Of a stretch of 21,728 nt of DNA, positions 1-8,227 are shown piece after piece. Each line of letters opens with the position of its first letter. Position 1 is the first letter of the stretch. The position numbers were made by a program, and so were the translations under genes. This stretch comes from Ruminococcaceae bacterium UBA1320 (lineage in GTDB: Bacteria; Bacillota; Clostridia; Oscillospirales; Ethanoligenentaceae): NCBI GenBank assembly GCA_002306975.1, contig DBTI01000267.1, forward strand, positions 31,175-52,902. The letters run 5' to 3'. The notes under the pieces are model-generated. The model was not told where the DNA came from. It did no database searches and was given only the letters and a program-made list of their open reading frames with translations.

Positions 1-173
1 ATGACGAGCTGCCCAAGACCATGCTTTTGGTTGTTGTGAACGACGATGCGGTGGATGAAGTAATTAAAATAATCAGCTATAAAGCCTATACCGGAAACTT
101 TGGCGACGGAAAAATCTTTGTCAGCACGGTCGAGGAGGCCTATACAGTCCGTACAGGCAAAAAGGGCCTGTGA
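1..173 (+). CDS. nifI1: NifI1, nitrogenase-associated PII protein (C-terminal fragment)
   Basis: This is the 3' end of a PII-family gene whose start lies before the window; codons are in frame from base 3 and the stop is TGA at 171-173. About 56 residues are visible, including PKTMLLVVVNDDAVDEV and TGNFGDGKIFV followed by the VRTGKKG tail. GDGKIFV and VRTG are typical of the PII fold C-terminus. The position directly before nifI2 and a nitrogenase structural operon identifies it as NifI1. In archaea and clostridia NifI1 and NifI2 form a complex that inhibits dinitrogenase when fixed nitrogen is plentiful and is relieved by 2-oxoglutarate. The T-loop is not visible, so its regulatory residues cannot be judged. 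Confidence 0.9.
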   Translation, partial: DELPKTMLLVVVNDDAVDEVIKIISYKAYTGNFGDGKIFVSTVEEAYTVRTGKKGL

Positions 174-191
174 CAGAATGGAGGCAGTTCT

Positions 192-563
192 ATGAAAGAA
201 ATCGTTGCGTTTATACGGCCTAACAAAATGACGGCCACAAAGGAAGCGCTGGACAGCCTCGGGCTGCCGAGCCTGACTGCCGAGGCGGTTTTGGGCAGAG
301 GCCGGCAAAGAGGAATTTCCGGCGAGGTAACAACCCCGATCAATACTGCGATGCGGGCAAAAGAAAAAAGTATGGGAATGAAGTTTATCCCAAAACGCAT
401 GCTCACCATGATCGTGGATGACAGCCAGGTGGATACCATTGTCCAAACCATTATAAAAGTAAACCAGACAGCGCAAATTGGCGATGGAAAAATATTCATC
501 TGCCCGATTGAAGGGGCTGTCCGCGTCAGAACAAACGAAACCGGCAAGGACGCGCTTGTTTAA
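192..563 (+). CDS. nifI2: NifI2, nitrogenase-associated PII protein
   Basis: A complete 123-residue PII-family protein. It opens with MKEIVAFIRPNKMTATKEAL, the usual PII beta1-alpha1 start, and ends with IGDGKIFICPIE and VRVRTNETG, matching the PII C-terminus. The segment of about residues 38-60 holds the T-loop (GRGRQRGISGEV) and lacks the Tyr-51 region of GlnB, as expected for NifI2. GGAGG at 180-184 lies seven bases before the ATG. It follows nifI1 by 18 bases and precedes vnfD by 124 bases. In related operons nifI1-nifI2 sit between the Fe protein gene and the dinitrogenase genes, so a vnfH/nifH gene is expected just upstream. The pair would bind the VFe protein and inhibit it under nitrogen excess. 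Confidence 0.93.
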   Translation: MKEIVAFIRPNKMTATKEALDSLGLPSLTAEAVLGRGRQRGISGEVTTPINTAMRAKEKSMGMKFIPKRMLTMIVDDSQVDTIVQTIIKVNQTAQIGDGKIFICPIEGAVRVRTNETGKDALV

Positions 564-687
564 AGCGAATGACATATACTGCCGCTCTATTAAAACAGCA
601 GATAGAAGAGCGACCGTTCCTGCCGGATAAATTTCCCCCGCTGCAGCAAGAGCAGCAAAGTGCCATGTTAAAAAGGAGGTTTTCTTA

Positions 688-2079
688 ATGCCGTTAAAGC
701 TATTTGAATGCGATACCGTCATACCGGAGCGCAAAAGGCATGTTTATATCAAGCAGCCGGGAGAGGACACGTCAATGTTCTTACCATCTGCGAATATTGA
801 TACCATACCGGGCTCTCTTTCCGAGCGCGGATGCAGCTATTGCGGAGCAAAGCTGGTCATCGGCGGTGTTTTAAAAGACACCATTCAGCTGATCCACGGT
901 CCGGTCGGTTGCGCATACAATACCTGGCACACCAAACGTTACCCGAGTGATAAAGACAACTATCAGCTCAAATACGTCTGTTCGACGGACGTCAAGGAAA
1001 AAAATGTTGTATTCGGAGCCGAAAAGCTTCTTAAGAAAAATATACTTGAAGCCTTCGCGGCATTTCCTGATTATAAACGAATGATTATCTATACCACCTG
1101 CGCCACCGCGCTCATCGGCGACGACCCGAAAGCGGTTGCCAAGGAAGTTGAAAAGGAACTCGGCGACGTCGATATATTTTGTTCCCAGTGCGCCGGTTTC
1201 GCAGGAGTCAGCCAGTCAAAGGGGCATCATGTTTTCAATATCGACTGGATGGATGAAAAGGTCGGAACATTTGAGCCGGAAATCCACAGCGATTACACGG
1301 TCAATATGATCGGCGATTACAATATTCAAGGCGATTCCGTGGTTTTGAGCGACTATTTCCACAGAATGGGCATTCAGGTTGTCGCACATTTTACCGGAAA
1401 CGAGACCTATGACGCCCTGCGCAGCATGCACCGCGCGCAATTAAACGTAGTCAACTGTGCCAGAAGCGCCGGCTACATAGCCAATGAGCTAAAGAAAAAA
1501 TACGGTATTCCCCGCCTCGACGTAGACACATGGGGATTCAACTATGTTGCGGAATCTCTGCGTAAAGTCGGCACCTTCTTCGGGCTTGAAGACAAGGCCG
1601 AGCAGGTGATCGCGGAGGACTACGCGAAATGGGAGCCGAAGCTCAAATGGTATAAGGAGCGCTTAGAAGGCAAAAAGGTTTGCATCTGGACGGGCGGCCC
1701 ACGCCTCTGGCACTGGACAAAAGCGCTGGAAGACGACCTCGGCGTCGAAGTTGTGGCAATGGCTTCAAAATTCGGACATCAGGAAGATTTTGAAAAGGTC
1801 ATCGCCCGCGGCAATATCGGTACTATCTACATAGACGACGGCAACGAGCTTGAATTTTTCGAAGTGCTCAAAGAGAAAAAAGTTGATTTGATCTTTACCG
1901 GCCCCCGCGTCGGCGAGCTGGTCAAAAAACTTCATATCCCCTATATCAACGGCCATGCCTATCACAACGGGCCATACATGGGTTTTGAGGGTTGGGTCAA
2001 CTGCGCGAGAGACATGTACAACGGCATTAATTCCCCGATATGGAAGCTTGCCGGAAAAGACATCAGAAAGGGTGAGTGA
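688..2079 (+). CDS. vnfD: Vanadium nitrogenase VFe protein alpha subunit VnfD
   Basis: A 463-residue nitrogenase component 1 alpha subunit that holds the FeV cofactor and half of the P-cluster. P-cluster cysteines are C49, C75 and C138; cofactor ligands are C257 (in NVVNCARS) and H423 (in NGHAYHNGPY), and H180 is present. As far as I recall these match the numbering of Azotobacter vinelandii VnfD. Residues 335-340 are TGGPRL, the loop that holds carbonate in the VFe protein structure. The iron-only AnfD has GGSKLW there, which argues for vanadium. Segments GGVLKDTIQ, WHTKRYP and VGELVKKLHIPY are also VnfD-like. AAGGAGG lies about eight bases before the ATG. vnfG follows at once and vnfK after it, so the three subunits are co-transcribed. 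Confidence 0.95.
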   Translation: MPLKLFECDTVIPERKRHVYIKQPGEDTSMFLPSANIDTIPGSLSERGCSYCGAKLVIGGVLKDTIQLIHGPVGCAYNTWHTKRYPSDKDNYQLKYVCSTDVKEKNVVFGAEKLLKKNILEAFAAFPDYKRMIIYTTCATALIGDDPKAVAKEVEKELGDVDIFCSQCAGFAGVSQSKGHHVFNIDWMDEKVGTFEPEIHSDYTVNMIGDYNIQGDSVVLSDYFHRMGIQVVAHFTGNETYDALRSMHRAQLNVVNCARSAGYIANELKKKYGIPRLDVDTWGFNYVAESLRKVGTFFGLEDKAEQVIAEDYAKWEPKLKWYKERLEGKKVCIWTGGPRLWHWTKALEDDLGVEVVAMASKFGHQEDFEKVIARGNIGTIYIDDGNELEFFEVLKEKKVDLIFTGPRVGELVKKLHIPYINGHAYHNGPYMGFEGWVNCARDMYNGINSPIWKLAGKDIRKGE

Positions 2080-2081
2080 AA

Positions 2082-2420
2082 TTGCAGGATAAAATAGAAC
2101 AGCTCTTTTTGTATTTCCAGGAACGCTGCCTGTGGCAGTTTCACTCCCGTTCATGGGATAGGGAAGACAATATCAACGGTATCACCGATGACGTCATCAA
2201 GCTGCTGACCGGAAAACGCGTAGAGATGGAGACACCGGAGGACAAGTGCCATTACGCGGATTCACGAATTCTGGTTGATGATCTCAAGAAGCGTTTTCCG
2301 TGGATTCTTGAACTCAAGGATTCCGAAAGAAGCGCCGTCGTTGAAGGAGCGCGTGACAAACTCATGGCCGTTGTGGTTACAAATTCGAAAAACGCAGAGC
2401 TCAACAACGAGAATTATTAA
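2082..2420 (+). CDS. vnfG: Vanadium nitrogenase delta subunit VnfG
   Basis: A small (about 112 residues) delta subunit found only in the vanadium and iron-only nitrogenases. The diagnostic segment ERCLWQFHSRSWDRE is near the start, followed by LLTGKR, a TPEDKCHYAD segment and RFPW, as in the family. The protein ends with NAELNNENY, matching the family's NxELxxxxY end. AAGGGTG at 2068-2074 lies seven bases before TTG at 2082, so TTG is the preferred start. A GTG at 2076, which would overlap the end of vnfD, is the alternative and would add two residues. It lies between vnfD and vnfK, as in other vnfDGK operons. The delta subunit binds the alpha subunit at the outside of the complex; its exact role is not settled. 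Confidence 0.94.
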   Translation: MQDKIEQLFLYFQERCLWQFHSRSWDREDNINGITDDVIKLLTGKRVEMETPEDKCHYADSRILVDDLKKRFPWILELKDSERSAVVEGARDKLMAVVVTNSKNAELNNENY

Positions 2421-2425
2421 CATTA

Positions 2426-2444
2426 AAATTTGACTTTCAAATTT
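2426..2444 (+). other. Small perfect hairpin between vnfG and vnfK
   Basis: AAATTTGA, loop CTT, TCAAATTT form an eight-base-pair perfect stem in the 51-base gap between vnfG and vnfK. It is A/T rich with no following T-run, so it is not a terminator. It might influence mRNA processing or the relative yield of delta and beta subunits; this is inference. Confidence 0.45.
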
Positions 2445-2471
2445 CAATGTACCATACAGAGAGGTGAGAAT

Positions 2472-3857
2472 ATGTCACTTACGATAAAAAATAAAGAGCG
2501 GTCTGGTGTCATCAATCCGATGTATAACTGCCAGCCATGCGGTGCCCAGTTTGTAGGCATCGGTATTAAGGACTGCATACCGCTGGTTCACGGCGGGCAG
2601 GGTTGCTGCACGTTTGTCAGACTGCTTTTTGCACAGCATTTTAAAGAAAATTTTGATATCGCATCTTCCTCCCTTCATGAAAGCGCGGCGGTTCTTGGCG
2701 GAGTAAAAAACGTTGAAGTCGGCATCGACACGCTGGTCAAGCGTTATCCTGATTTAAAGGTGGTACCCATTATCACAACCTGCTCGACCGAGACAATCGG
2801 AGACGATGTGGACGGTGTAGCGCGCAAAGCTAGAAGAACGCTTAAAGAGCAGTTCCCGGACCGTAAAGTCCAGCTCGTGCCTATTCACACACCAAGCTAC
2901 AGCGGCAGCCATGTTAAAGGTTACGATACCGGCATGCAGGCGTTGGTTGCGGCTCTCGCCAAAAAAACCGAGCCGAGCGAAAAACTGAATGTCTTTACGG
3001 GATGGCTCAACCCGGGCGATGTCACTGAGATAAAGTACGTTCTCAGCGAAATGGGTGTAGAGGGGAATGTCCTTATCGACACTGAAAGCTTCGATTCTCC
3101 CACAATGCCTGATAAAGATACCTTCGCCTACGGCAACACCACCATTGAGGACTTTATGGATACCGCGAACGCGGTCGGGACCATTGCCCTGTGCCCCTAC
3201 GAGGGAGGCACTGCGGCACAGTACCTGCAGGATGAATTTGAGGTTCCGGCGGTAATCGGACCGACGCCGATCGGCATCGAAAACACCGATAAATTCATTC
3301 AGAATATTAGTAAACTTACTGGGAAAGAAGTTCCTCAGTCACTCGTTGAAGAACGCGGAAAGGCGATAGACGCTATTGCGGATCTCGCACATATGTTCTT
3401 TGCGGATAAAAAGGTGGCAATCTACGGCGACCCGGATCTTGTTATCGGTCTCGCGCAGTTTTGTCTTGAAGTCGAGCTGCAGCCGGTGCTGTTATTGCTC
3501 GGCGACGACAACAAAGCCTACGCGAAGGACCCTCGTTACAAGGATCTTGAGGAAAAGGCCAACTGTGACATAGAAGTTGTCTTAAACGCCGATATGTTTG
3601 AACTTGAGCAAAGAATCAAGGATAAAACGATAGACGTTGACCTGATTCTCGGTCATTCAAAAGGCAGATACATCGCAATAGACAATCAGATTCCAATGGT
3701 AAGGGTCGGGTTCCCGACCTTTGACAGAGCGGGCACGTGGAAATACCCGGTTATCGGATACAAAGGCGCGTCAATGCTTGCCGAAAATATCGCAAACGCC
3801 CTGTTTGCCGATATGGAATACAAGCACAACAAGGAATATATTCTGAACGTCTGGTAA
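2472..3857 (+). CDS. vnfK: Vanadium nitrogenase VFe protein beta subunit VnfK
   Basis: A 461-residue beta subunit that supplies the other half of the P-cluster. Cysteines C20, C45 and C104 lie in MYNCQP, HGGQGCC and TTCSTE, the three expected P-cluster positions. Segments GIGIKDCIPLVHGGQGC, RLLFAQHFKENFD, ADLAHMFFA, ILGHSKGRYIAI and PMVRVGFPTFDRAG closely match VnfK. The start at 2472 is chosen because GAGAGGTG at 2459-2466 lies five bases before it and the protein then begins like short clostridial beta chains; an upstream in-frame start at 2430 has no binding site. The extra Cys directly after the second ligand (GQGCC) differs from the Azotobacter GQGCT and is worth noting. The end KEYILNVW matches the usual KEWILNTW. 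Confidence 0.95.
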   Translation: MSLTIKNKERSGVINPMYNCQPCGAQFVGIGIKDCIPLVHGGQGCCTFVRLLFAQHFKENFDIASSSLHESAAVLGGVKNVEVGIDTLVKRYPDLKVVPIITTCSTETIGDDVDGVARKARRTLKEQFPDRKVQLVPIHTPSYSGSHVKGYDTGMQALVAALAKKTEPSEKLNVFTGWLNPGDVTEIKYVLSEMGVEGNVLIDTESFDSPTMPDKDTFAYGNTTIEDFMDTANAVGTIALCPYEGGTAAQYLQDEFEVPAVIGPTPIGIENTDKFIQNISKLTGKEVPQSLVEERGKAIDAIADLAHMFFADKKVAIYGDPDLVIGLAQFCLEVELQPVLLLLGDDNKAYAKDPRYKDLEEKANCDIEVVLNADMFELEQRIKDKTIDVDLILGHSKGRYIAIDNQIPMVRVGFPTFDRAGTWKYPVIGYKGASMLAENIANALFADMEYKHNKEYILNVW

Positions 3858-3863
3858 ACTTCT

Positions 3864-3956
3864 AGCGATTCCGCCTCAAAAAAGAGATGTAAAGATGTTT
3901 TTCCCCGCCGCAGGCGGGGAGAAACAAAATAAATCATCTTTATTTGTTAAATCGCT
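3864..3956 (+). other. Nested inverted repeat between vnfK and vnfE
   Basis: Three nested pairings fill most of the 141-base gap. The outer arms are AGCGATT (3864-3870) and AATCGCT (3950-3956). The middle arms are AAAGATG (3891-3897) and CATCTTT (3935-3941). The inner hairpin runs from 3897 to 3925: GTTTTTCCCCGCC, loop GCA, GGCGGGGAGAAAC, 13 pairs with one G-T. No T-run follows on either strand, so it does not look like an intrinsic terminator. A role as an mRNA end-stabiliser, keeping vnfDGK mRNA more abundant than the scaffold genes, is plausible but inferred. Confidence 0.6.
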
Positions 3957-3998
3957 ACAGGCTGAGAATTCGCGGCAGAAAATGAGGGAGGGATACTT

Positions 3999-5531
3999 AT
4001 GCCAGGCATTTCACAAGACAGCATTGTTTTTCATGGCAGGCTGAGCGAACTATACATCCTTGCAAAAGAGGGAAAAATCCCCACACATCTACAGGGCAGC
4101 CACACCCGTCCCTGCAAATTCTGGACCGCGACAAAAATTCTCAGCGGAATCCGCAATTCTGTCATTCTTGCACACGGACCGAGCGGGTGCGCCTTTGGTG
4201 TCAAGCAGGCTTACAAACTGACCAACAGCAGAAACAGCGGCGCACCTTACGAGCCCGTGGTATGCACAAATGCCGATTTAAAAAGCGTCATCTACGGCGG
4301 GGAGAAAAACCTGCACGAGGCCATCTTGGAAGTAGACAGAAAATATAATCCTGATGTGATTGTTGTCGCGACAAGCTGCGCTACCGGCATTATCGGCGAC
4401 AATGTGGACGCGGTATCAGAAAAAATGAAAGATGAAATCCATGCGGAAATCATGCCGATTCACTGCGAGGGTTTTGCGGGTGACTACCGCTCGGGTTTCG
4501 ATCTTGTTTTTGAACAGATTGTGGATTTTATGCAGCCGCCTACGCCATCCGACCGGGAGAGGCTCCGGCACAGTGTCAATATCGTCGGAGCGAAGATGGG
4601 CCCTGAACGTACCGAGGTGGATACGGACGTTAAAGAGCTTGTCCGTCTGATAGAGGGGATCGGCGCAGAGGTTCACGCCGTTATCGCAGGGAACTGCACT
4701 TTAGAGCAACTCAAGAAAGCGCCGTCCGTCGCAGTCAATTGTGCGCTTTGTCTGGATCTCGGTTATCCAATCGGAAAGGCTATGAAGGAGAAACACGGCA
4801 CGCCACTTAATTCCACGATATTGCCCTATGGAATTGCGGCAACCGAAAAATGGTTGATGGGAGCCGCAAAATATCTTGGAATGGAAAAAGAAGCAAAGGC
4901 TTTTATGCAATCGGAATATGAAGCGGTTCGTGAAGAATATGAGGCCGCGAAAAGCTTCCTTGAGGGGAAAACGGCCATTGTCGAAGGGCATGACGCCATT
5001 AAGTCCCTGTCTATCGCACATATGCTTGAATGTGATTTCGGTATGCGCCCCGTTATTTATAATTTTCACCCGTGGAGCGCGCAGGCGCGTGAAACAAGCA
5101 TCGATTATCTGCTTGAAACCGGGGTGGATCCCGAAATCTTAATCACAAAGGGTACACTTGCTTTTGGTAAATATGAATCAATGAAGCAGACGGAAGACGA
5201 GTTGCTTGCCTATCTTGGAGATGTTAATCCGGACGAAACGGTCTATTTCGGCTCTTCACTGAGCTTTCCGCACATTCCGCTTGTCGACTTAAATGCGATA
5301 CTTAACCGTCCGCGATTTGGCTACCGCGGCGCACTCAAGGTAGCTGAATGCATTAAAACAGCGCTTACTTATTCGTTCAGGCCGCGCAGCGCGCTAACCA
5401 AACAAATTGTGTTTCCAAAAAACGCCGGCCTTGCTTCGGCAGCGTCGCTTACCTCCAAACTTTCAAGCGACATGCCGGACTGTACGGTATATGCACAGCA
5501 CAGAAGGAGAGGCCAATGTATGATGAACTGA
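3999..5531 (+). CDS. vnfE: Nitrogenase cofactor scaffold protein, NifE/VnfE-like
   Basis: A 510-residue protein of the nitrogenase component 1 alpha-like family, most like NifE/VnfE. NifE and NifN form the scaffold on which the NifB-made cluster is changed into the mature cofactor precursor by adding heterometal and homocitrate. Cysteines C39 (RPCKFW), C64 (GPSGCAFG) and C127 (TSCATGIIGDN) match the conserved cluster-binding positions, and C248 (VAVNCALC) lies where NifE has its cofactor-side Cys. The tail after about residue 465 is a poorly conserved extension of about 45 residues. GAGGGAGGGA lies just upstream of the ATG. The last 16 bases overlap the next gene. Whether this pair serves only the vanadium system cannot be told from this window; the symbol follows its place in the vnf cluster. 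Confidence 0.85.
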   Translation: MPGISQDSIVFHGRLSELYILAKEGKIPTHLQGSHTRPCKFWTATKILSGIRNSVILAHGPSGCAFGVKQAYKLTNSRNSGAPYEPVVCTNADLKSVIYGGEKNLHEAILEVDRKYNPDVIVVATSCATGIIGDNVDAVSEKMKDEIHAEIMPIHCEGFAGDYRSGFDLVFEQIVDFMQPPTPSDRERLRHSVNIVGAKMGPERTEVDTDVKELVRLIEGIGAEVHAVIAGNCTLEQLKKAPSVAVNCALCLDLGYPIGKAMKEKHGTPLNSTILPYGIAATEKWLMGAAKYLGMEKEAKAFMQSEYEAVREEYEAAKSFLEGKTAIVEGHDAIKSLSIAHMLECDFGMRPVIYNFHPWSAQARETSIDYLLETGVDPEILITKGTLAFGKYESMKQTEDELLAYLGDVNPDETVYFGSSLSFPHIPLVDLNAILNRPRFGYRGALKVAECIKTALTYSFRPRSALTKQIVFPKNAGLASAASLTSKLSSDMPDCTVYAQHRRRGQCMMN

Positions 5532-6859
5532 TTTTCAACGACTGCACGCACAGCAAAGACCCCATGATGGGCTGTGCACTTGAAGGCGTCGCCGGTATCA
5601 TTGCCGGTATCAGGCACGTCAGCGTTGTCATCCATTCGCCTCAGGGCTGTGCCGCAACGGTCGCGTCAGCCTATGATGCGCATGAAATAGATTTTACACA
5701 GAGAAAAACCGCCTGCACGCATCTGTTCGAAACCGACATCGTAATGGGTGCGACGGATAAACTGGAACAGATGATTCGAGAAGCGGATCAAAAATTCGCC
5801 ACAAAAGTGATGTTTGTTGTCGGCACCTGTGCCGCGGATATCATTGGCGAAGATATAAATGGGCTCTGCACTTCCCTTCAGCCGGAAATTCAGGCAATGC
5901 TGATCCCGGTGGTAGCAGGAGGCTTCAGAGGAAACAAATACGATGGAATGGAAATTGGACTCAATGCGCTTTTGCCTTTCATTAAAAAACAGGGCGAAAC
6001 GATTCCAAAGAGCGTCAATCTGATTTGCCCGCAGGCGAGTCTTAACCCGACATGGGGAGCGGATCTTAAATGGATCACGGATACCCTTAAACGGCTGGGT
6101 GTGACGGTGCAGGCCGTGATCGCTCACGACTCAACTGTTCGGGAAATCGAAGGCGCCGGCAGGGCGTCGGCAAATATCCTGCTCAGCAGGGATGCTGGTT
6201 ACACTTTCGCTAAAAAACTGGAAAGCCAGTTCGGCATTCCTTTGATTCTTTCCGATATTCCGCTGCCTGTCGGGTTAAAAAATACCACCGGTTTTCTTAG
6301 GTTGGCCGGAAAGTATTTTGAAGCGGAGCTCGAAGCGGAAAGCATCATAAAATCCGGCGAGGAGTTTGTTGTGGATATACTACGCCGCCGTGCGCTGATG
6401 ATTATTCCACGCTACCGTAATTGCCGGGCGGCCATCGTGGCGGACGCCACGTTTGGAACCGGTCTCGCGCGTATGTTGTTTGAAGATTTAGAGATGATCC
6501 CTGCGCTTATTTTGCTTCGCAGCGGATCGGAAGAAACGAAAAATCTTTTACAGCGGGAAATAGATGAAATGGGTATCAAGGCAAAAGTAGCGTTTTCGGT
6601 TGACGGCTATCAAATCAAACAGGCTCTTGCCGAGGCTCGCGTCGACGCTGTGGTTGGCTCGTCGTGGGAGATGTATATGGCAAAGGAACTCGGCATTAAG
6701 GTTGCGTTTGACCTTTTCGCTCCGACCAACCGCGACGTCTATCTTGACAAGGCCTATTTCGGTTACACAGGCATGCTGAATATGATGGAAATCATGGGCA
6801 ACGACTGGGAACGCGCTTTCCGCTCCGATGAAATACGCTGGGGGCAATACGCCGAATAA
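5516..6859 (+). CDS. vnfN: Nitrogenase cofactor scaffold protein, NifN/VnfN-like
   Basis: A 447-residue member of the nitrogenase component 1 family, the partner of the preceding NifE-like protein. It has the expected fold-family segments: NDCTHSKDPMMGCALEGV at the start, HSPQGCA, then VGTCAADIIGEDI, and a C-terminal region with FGYTGMLNMME. Cys residues in NDCTH, MGC, PQGC and GTCA are candidates for the bridging cluster of the E2N2 complex. Its ATG lies inside the end of the upstream gene with AGAAGGAGAGG just before it, so the two are translationally coupled. This fits equal production of two subunits. Low similarity of this family across lineages makes the N (rather than K) assignment depend partly on position. 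Confidence 0.82.
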   Translation: MYDELIFNDCTHSKDPMMGCALEGVAGIIAGIRHVSVVIHSPQGCAATVASAYDAHEIDFTQRKTACTHLFETDIVMGATDKLEQMIREADQKFATKVMFVVGTCAADIIGEDINGLCTSLQPEIQAMLIPVVAGGFRGNKYDGMEIGLNALLPFIKKQGETIPKSVNLICPQASLNPTWGADLKWITDTLKRLGVTVQAVIAHDSTVREIEGAGRASANILLSRDAGYTFAKKLESQFGIPLILSDIPLPVGLKNTTGFLRLAGKYFEAELEAESIIKSGEEFVVDILRRRALMIIPRYRNCRAAIVADATFGTGLARMLFEDLEMIPALILLRSGSEETKNLLQREIDEMGIKAKVAFSVDGYQIKQALAEARVDAVVGSSWEMYMAKELGIKVAFDLFAPTNRDVYLDKAYFGYTGMLNMMEIMGNDWERAFRSDEIRWGQYAE

Positions 6860-6903
6860 TCAATGCGGCGAACTTTCTTTACGATCATAAAGGCGGTGAC
6901 AGA

Positions 6904-8172
6904 ATGAAAACAGAGAAAGCGGCAGTTGCCGCAAATAAGGAAAAAACACTTAATCACCCTTGCTTTAACTGCGGAGCTTCACAAAATGCAAGAATCCATT
7001 TGCCGGTTGCGCCAAAGTGTAACATACAATGCAATTATTGTGTCAGAAAATTCGATTGCATGAACGAGTCAAGACCCGGGGTCGTCAGCGCGATCCTTTC
7101 CCCGCAAGAAGCGGCAGAAAGATATGACGATGTGAAAAAGAGCATGCCGAATCTCACGGTGGCCGGAATTGCCGGACCGGGTGACGCGCTTGCAAATTTC
7201 GATGAGGTAAAGGAGACACTCCAAAAAGTCCGTGAAATGGACCCTGATGTTACCTTTTGCCTGTCGACAAACGGTCTGATGCTTCCCTTTTATGCAAACG
7301 ATCTGATTTCCCTCGGGGTAAGTCATGTGACGGTGACTGTCAACACCGTGAACGCGCAGACCGGCGCACAGATATATGACAGCGTTAACTATCTCGGCAA
7401 AACCTACCACGGCGTCGAAGGCGCGGCAATTTTGCTGCAAAACCAGCTTTCAGGTATCCGTTATCTATCGGCCAGAGGGATTGTTATAAAGGTGAATATT
7501 GTTTTGCTCAAGGGTATCAATGAGACAGAAATCCCGGAGGTCATGGAAACGATAAAAGAGTGCGGGTGCACGATTGCAAATATTATGCAGCTGATTCCCG
7601 TTAAAGGCAGCAAATTTGAATATATGGAGCTTGTAAGCAACGTTGATCATAACCGGATTCGAAAGGAATGTGCGAGGATACTGCCGCAAATGTATCATTG
7701 CAGACAGTGCCGTGCGGATGCGGTCGGAACACTCGGCAACGATCTTTCTTTCCAATTCGGCTGCGGGGCAAAAAAGCCGCAGCAAAAACAGACAGTTTCA
7801 AAAGAAATGCACCGGTTTGCGGTCTGCTCAAAAGACGGCAGCCTGATCAATCAGCATTTCGGGCATGCCGAGCAATTCTTCATTTATGATTATAAAGATG
7901 GAGAAGCGAAATTTGTGGAAACAAGGGCAGTTGAAAAATACTGCAAGGGGCCGGAACAGGATGAAGAGGATCAAAAAATCCTCGAAATGGTAAAGACAAT
8001 CGATGATTGCGACACGCTTCTTTGCATGCGAATCGGCGCTCACCCTTCCCGTATTCTGAATGATAAGGGAATTCGGGTAGTTACGACTTATGACAGGATT
8101 GAGGACGGTTTGAGGGCTGCCGCCGAGGGGATTCTTTCCGGCGAGCCGCTGAAAGCCGCGGTGGAGTGCTGA
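6904..8172 (+). CDS. nifB: NifB, FeMo/FeV/FeFe-cofactor core synthase (radical SAM) fused to NifX-like domain
   Basis: A 422-residue radical SAM enzyme that builds the carbide-containing Fe-S core (NifB-co) needed by all three nitrogenase types. The SAM-binding cysteines are C39, C43 and C46 in CNIQCNYC. The early pair C20/C23 (HPCFNCGA) and the later pair C266/C269 (CRQCRADAVG) match NifB's additional cluster ligands. Segment AGPGDALANF is the NifB form of the GGE motif. Residues from about 300 form a NifX/dinitrogenase iron-molybdenum cofactor binding domain, starting at HRFAVCSKDGSLINQHFGHA. AGGCGGTG lies just before the ATG. It sits 44 bases after the scaffold pair and before the homocitrate synthase genes, which suits a cofactor-assembly operon. 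Confidence 0.96.
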   Translation: MKTEKAAVAANKEKTLNHPCFNCGASQNARIHLPVAPKCNIQCNYCVRKFDCMNESRPGVVSAILSPQEAAERYDDVKKSMPNLTVAGIAGPGDALANFDEVKETLQKVREMDPDVTFCLSTNGLMLPFYANDLISLGVSHVTVTVNTVNAQTGAQIYDSVNYLGKTYHGVEGAAILLQNQLSGIRYLSARGIVIKVNIVLLKGINETEIPEVMETIKECGCTIANIMQLIPVKGSKFEYMELVSNVDHNRIRKECARILPQMYHCRQCRADAVGTLGNDLSFQFGCGAKKPQQKQTVSKEMHRFAVCSKDGSLINQHFGHAEQFFIYDYKDGEAKFVETRAVEKYCKGPEQDEEDQKILEMVKTIDDCDTLLCMRIGAHPSRILNDKGIRVVTTYDRIEDGLRAAAEGILSGEPLKAAVEC

Positions 8173-8183
8173 ATGTAAACGCA

Positions 8184-8199
8184 TTGGAATTGCTGCAAT
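8184..8199 (+). promoter_or_regulatory. Recurrent motif TTGGAATTGCTGYAAT, copy 1
   Basis: TTGGAATTGCTGCAAT lies in the 49-base gap between nifB and nifV-omega. A copy with one change lies before the anfO-family gene (10198-10213) and a related palindromic form before the binding lipoprotein (16868-16889). The core ATTGC-T-GCAAT is itself an inverted repeat. It may be a regulator site or a small structured RNA element. The role is unknown. Confidence 0.4.
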
Positions 8200-8227
8200 A
8201 CGCTTTTATTGATTGAGGTGAATGGGC

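Noticed and set aside
688..3857. Iron-only nitrogenase (anfDGK) instead of vanadium
   Set aside because: The delta subunit and AnfO-family gene fit both, but VnfD has TGGPRL, GGVLKDTIQ and VGELVKKLHIPY, and VnfK has ILGHSKGRYIAI, all closer to the vanadium proteins.
3897..3925. Inner GC-rich hairpin after vnfK as an intrinsic terminator
   Set aside because: Neither strand has a T-run after the stem.
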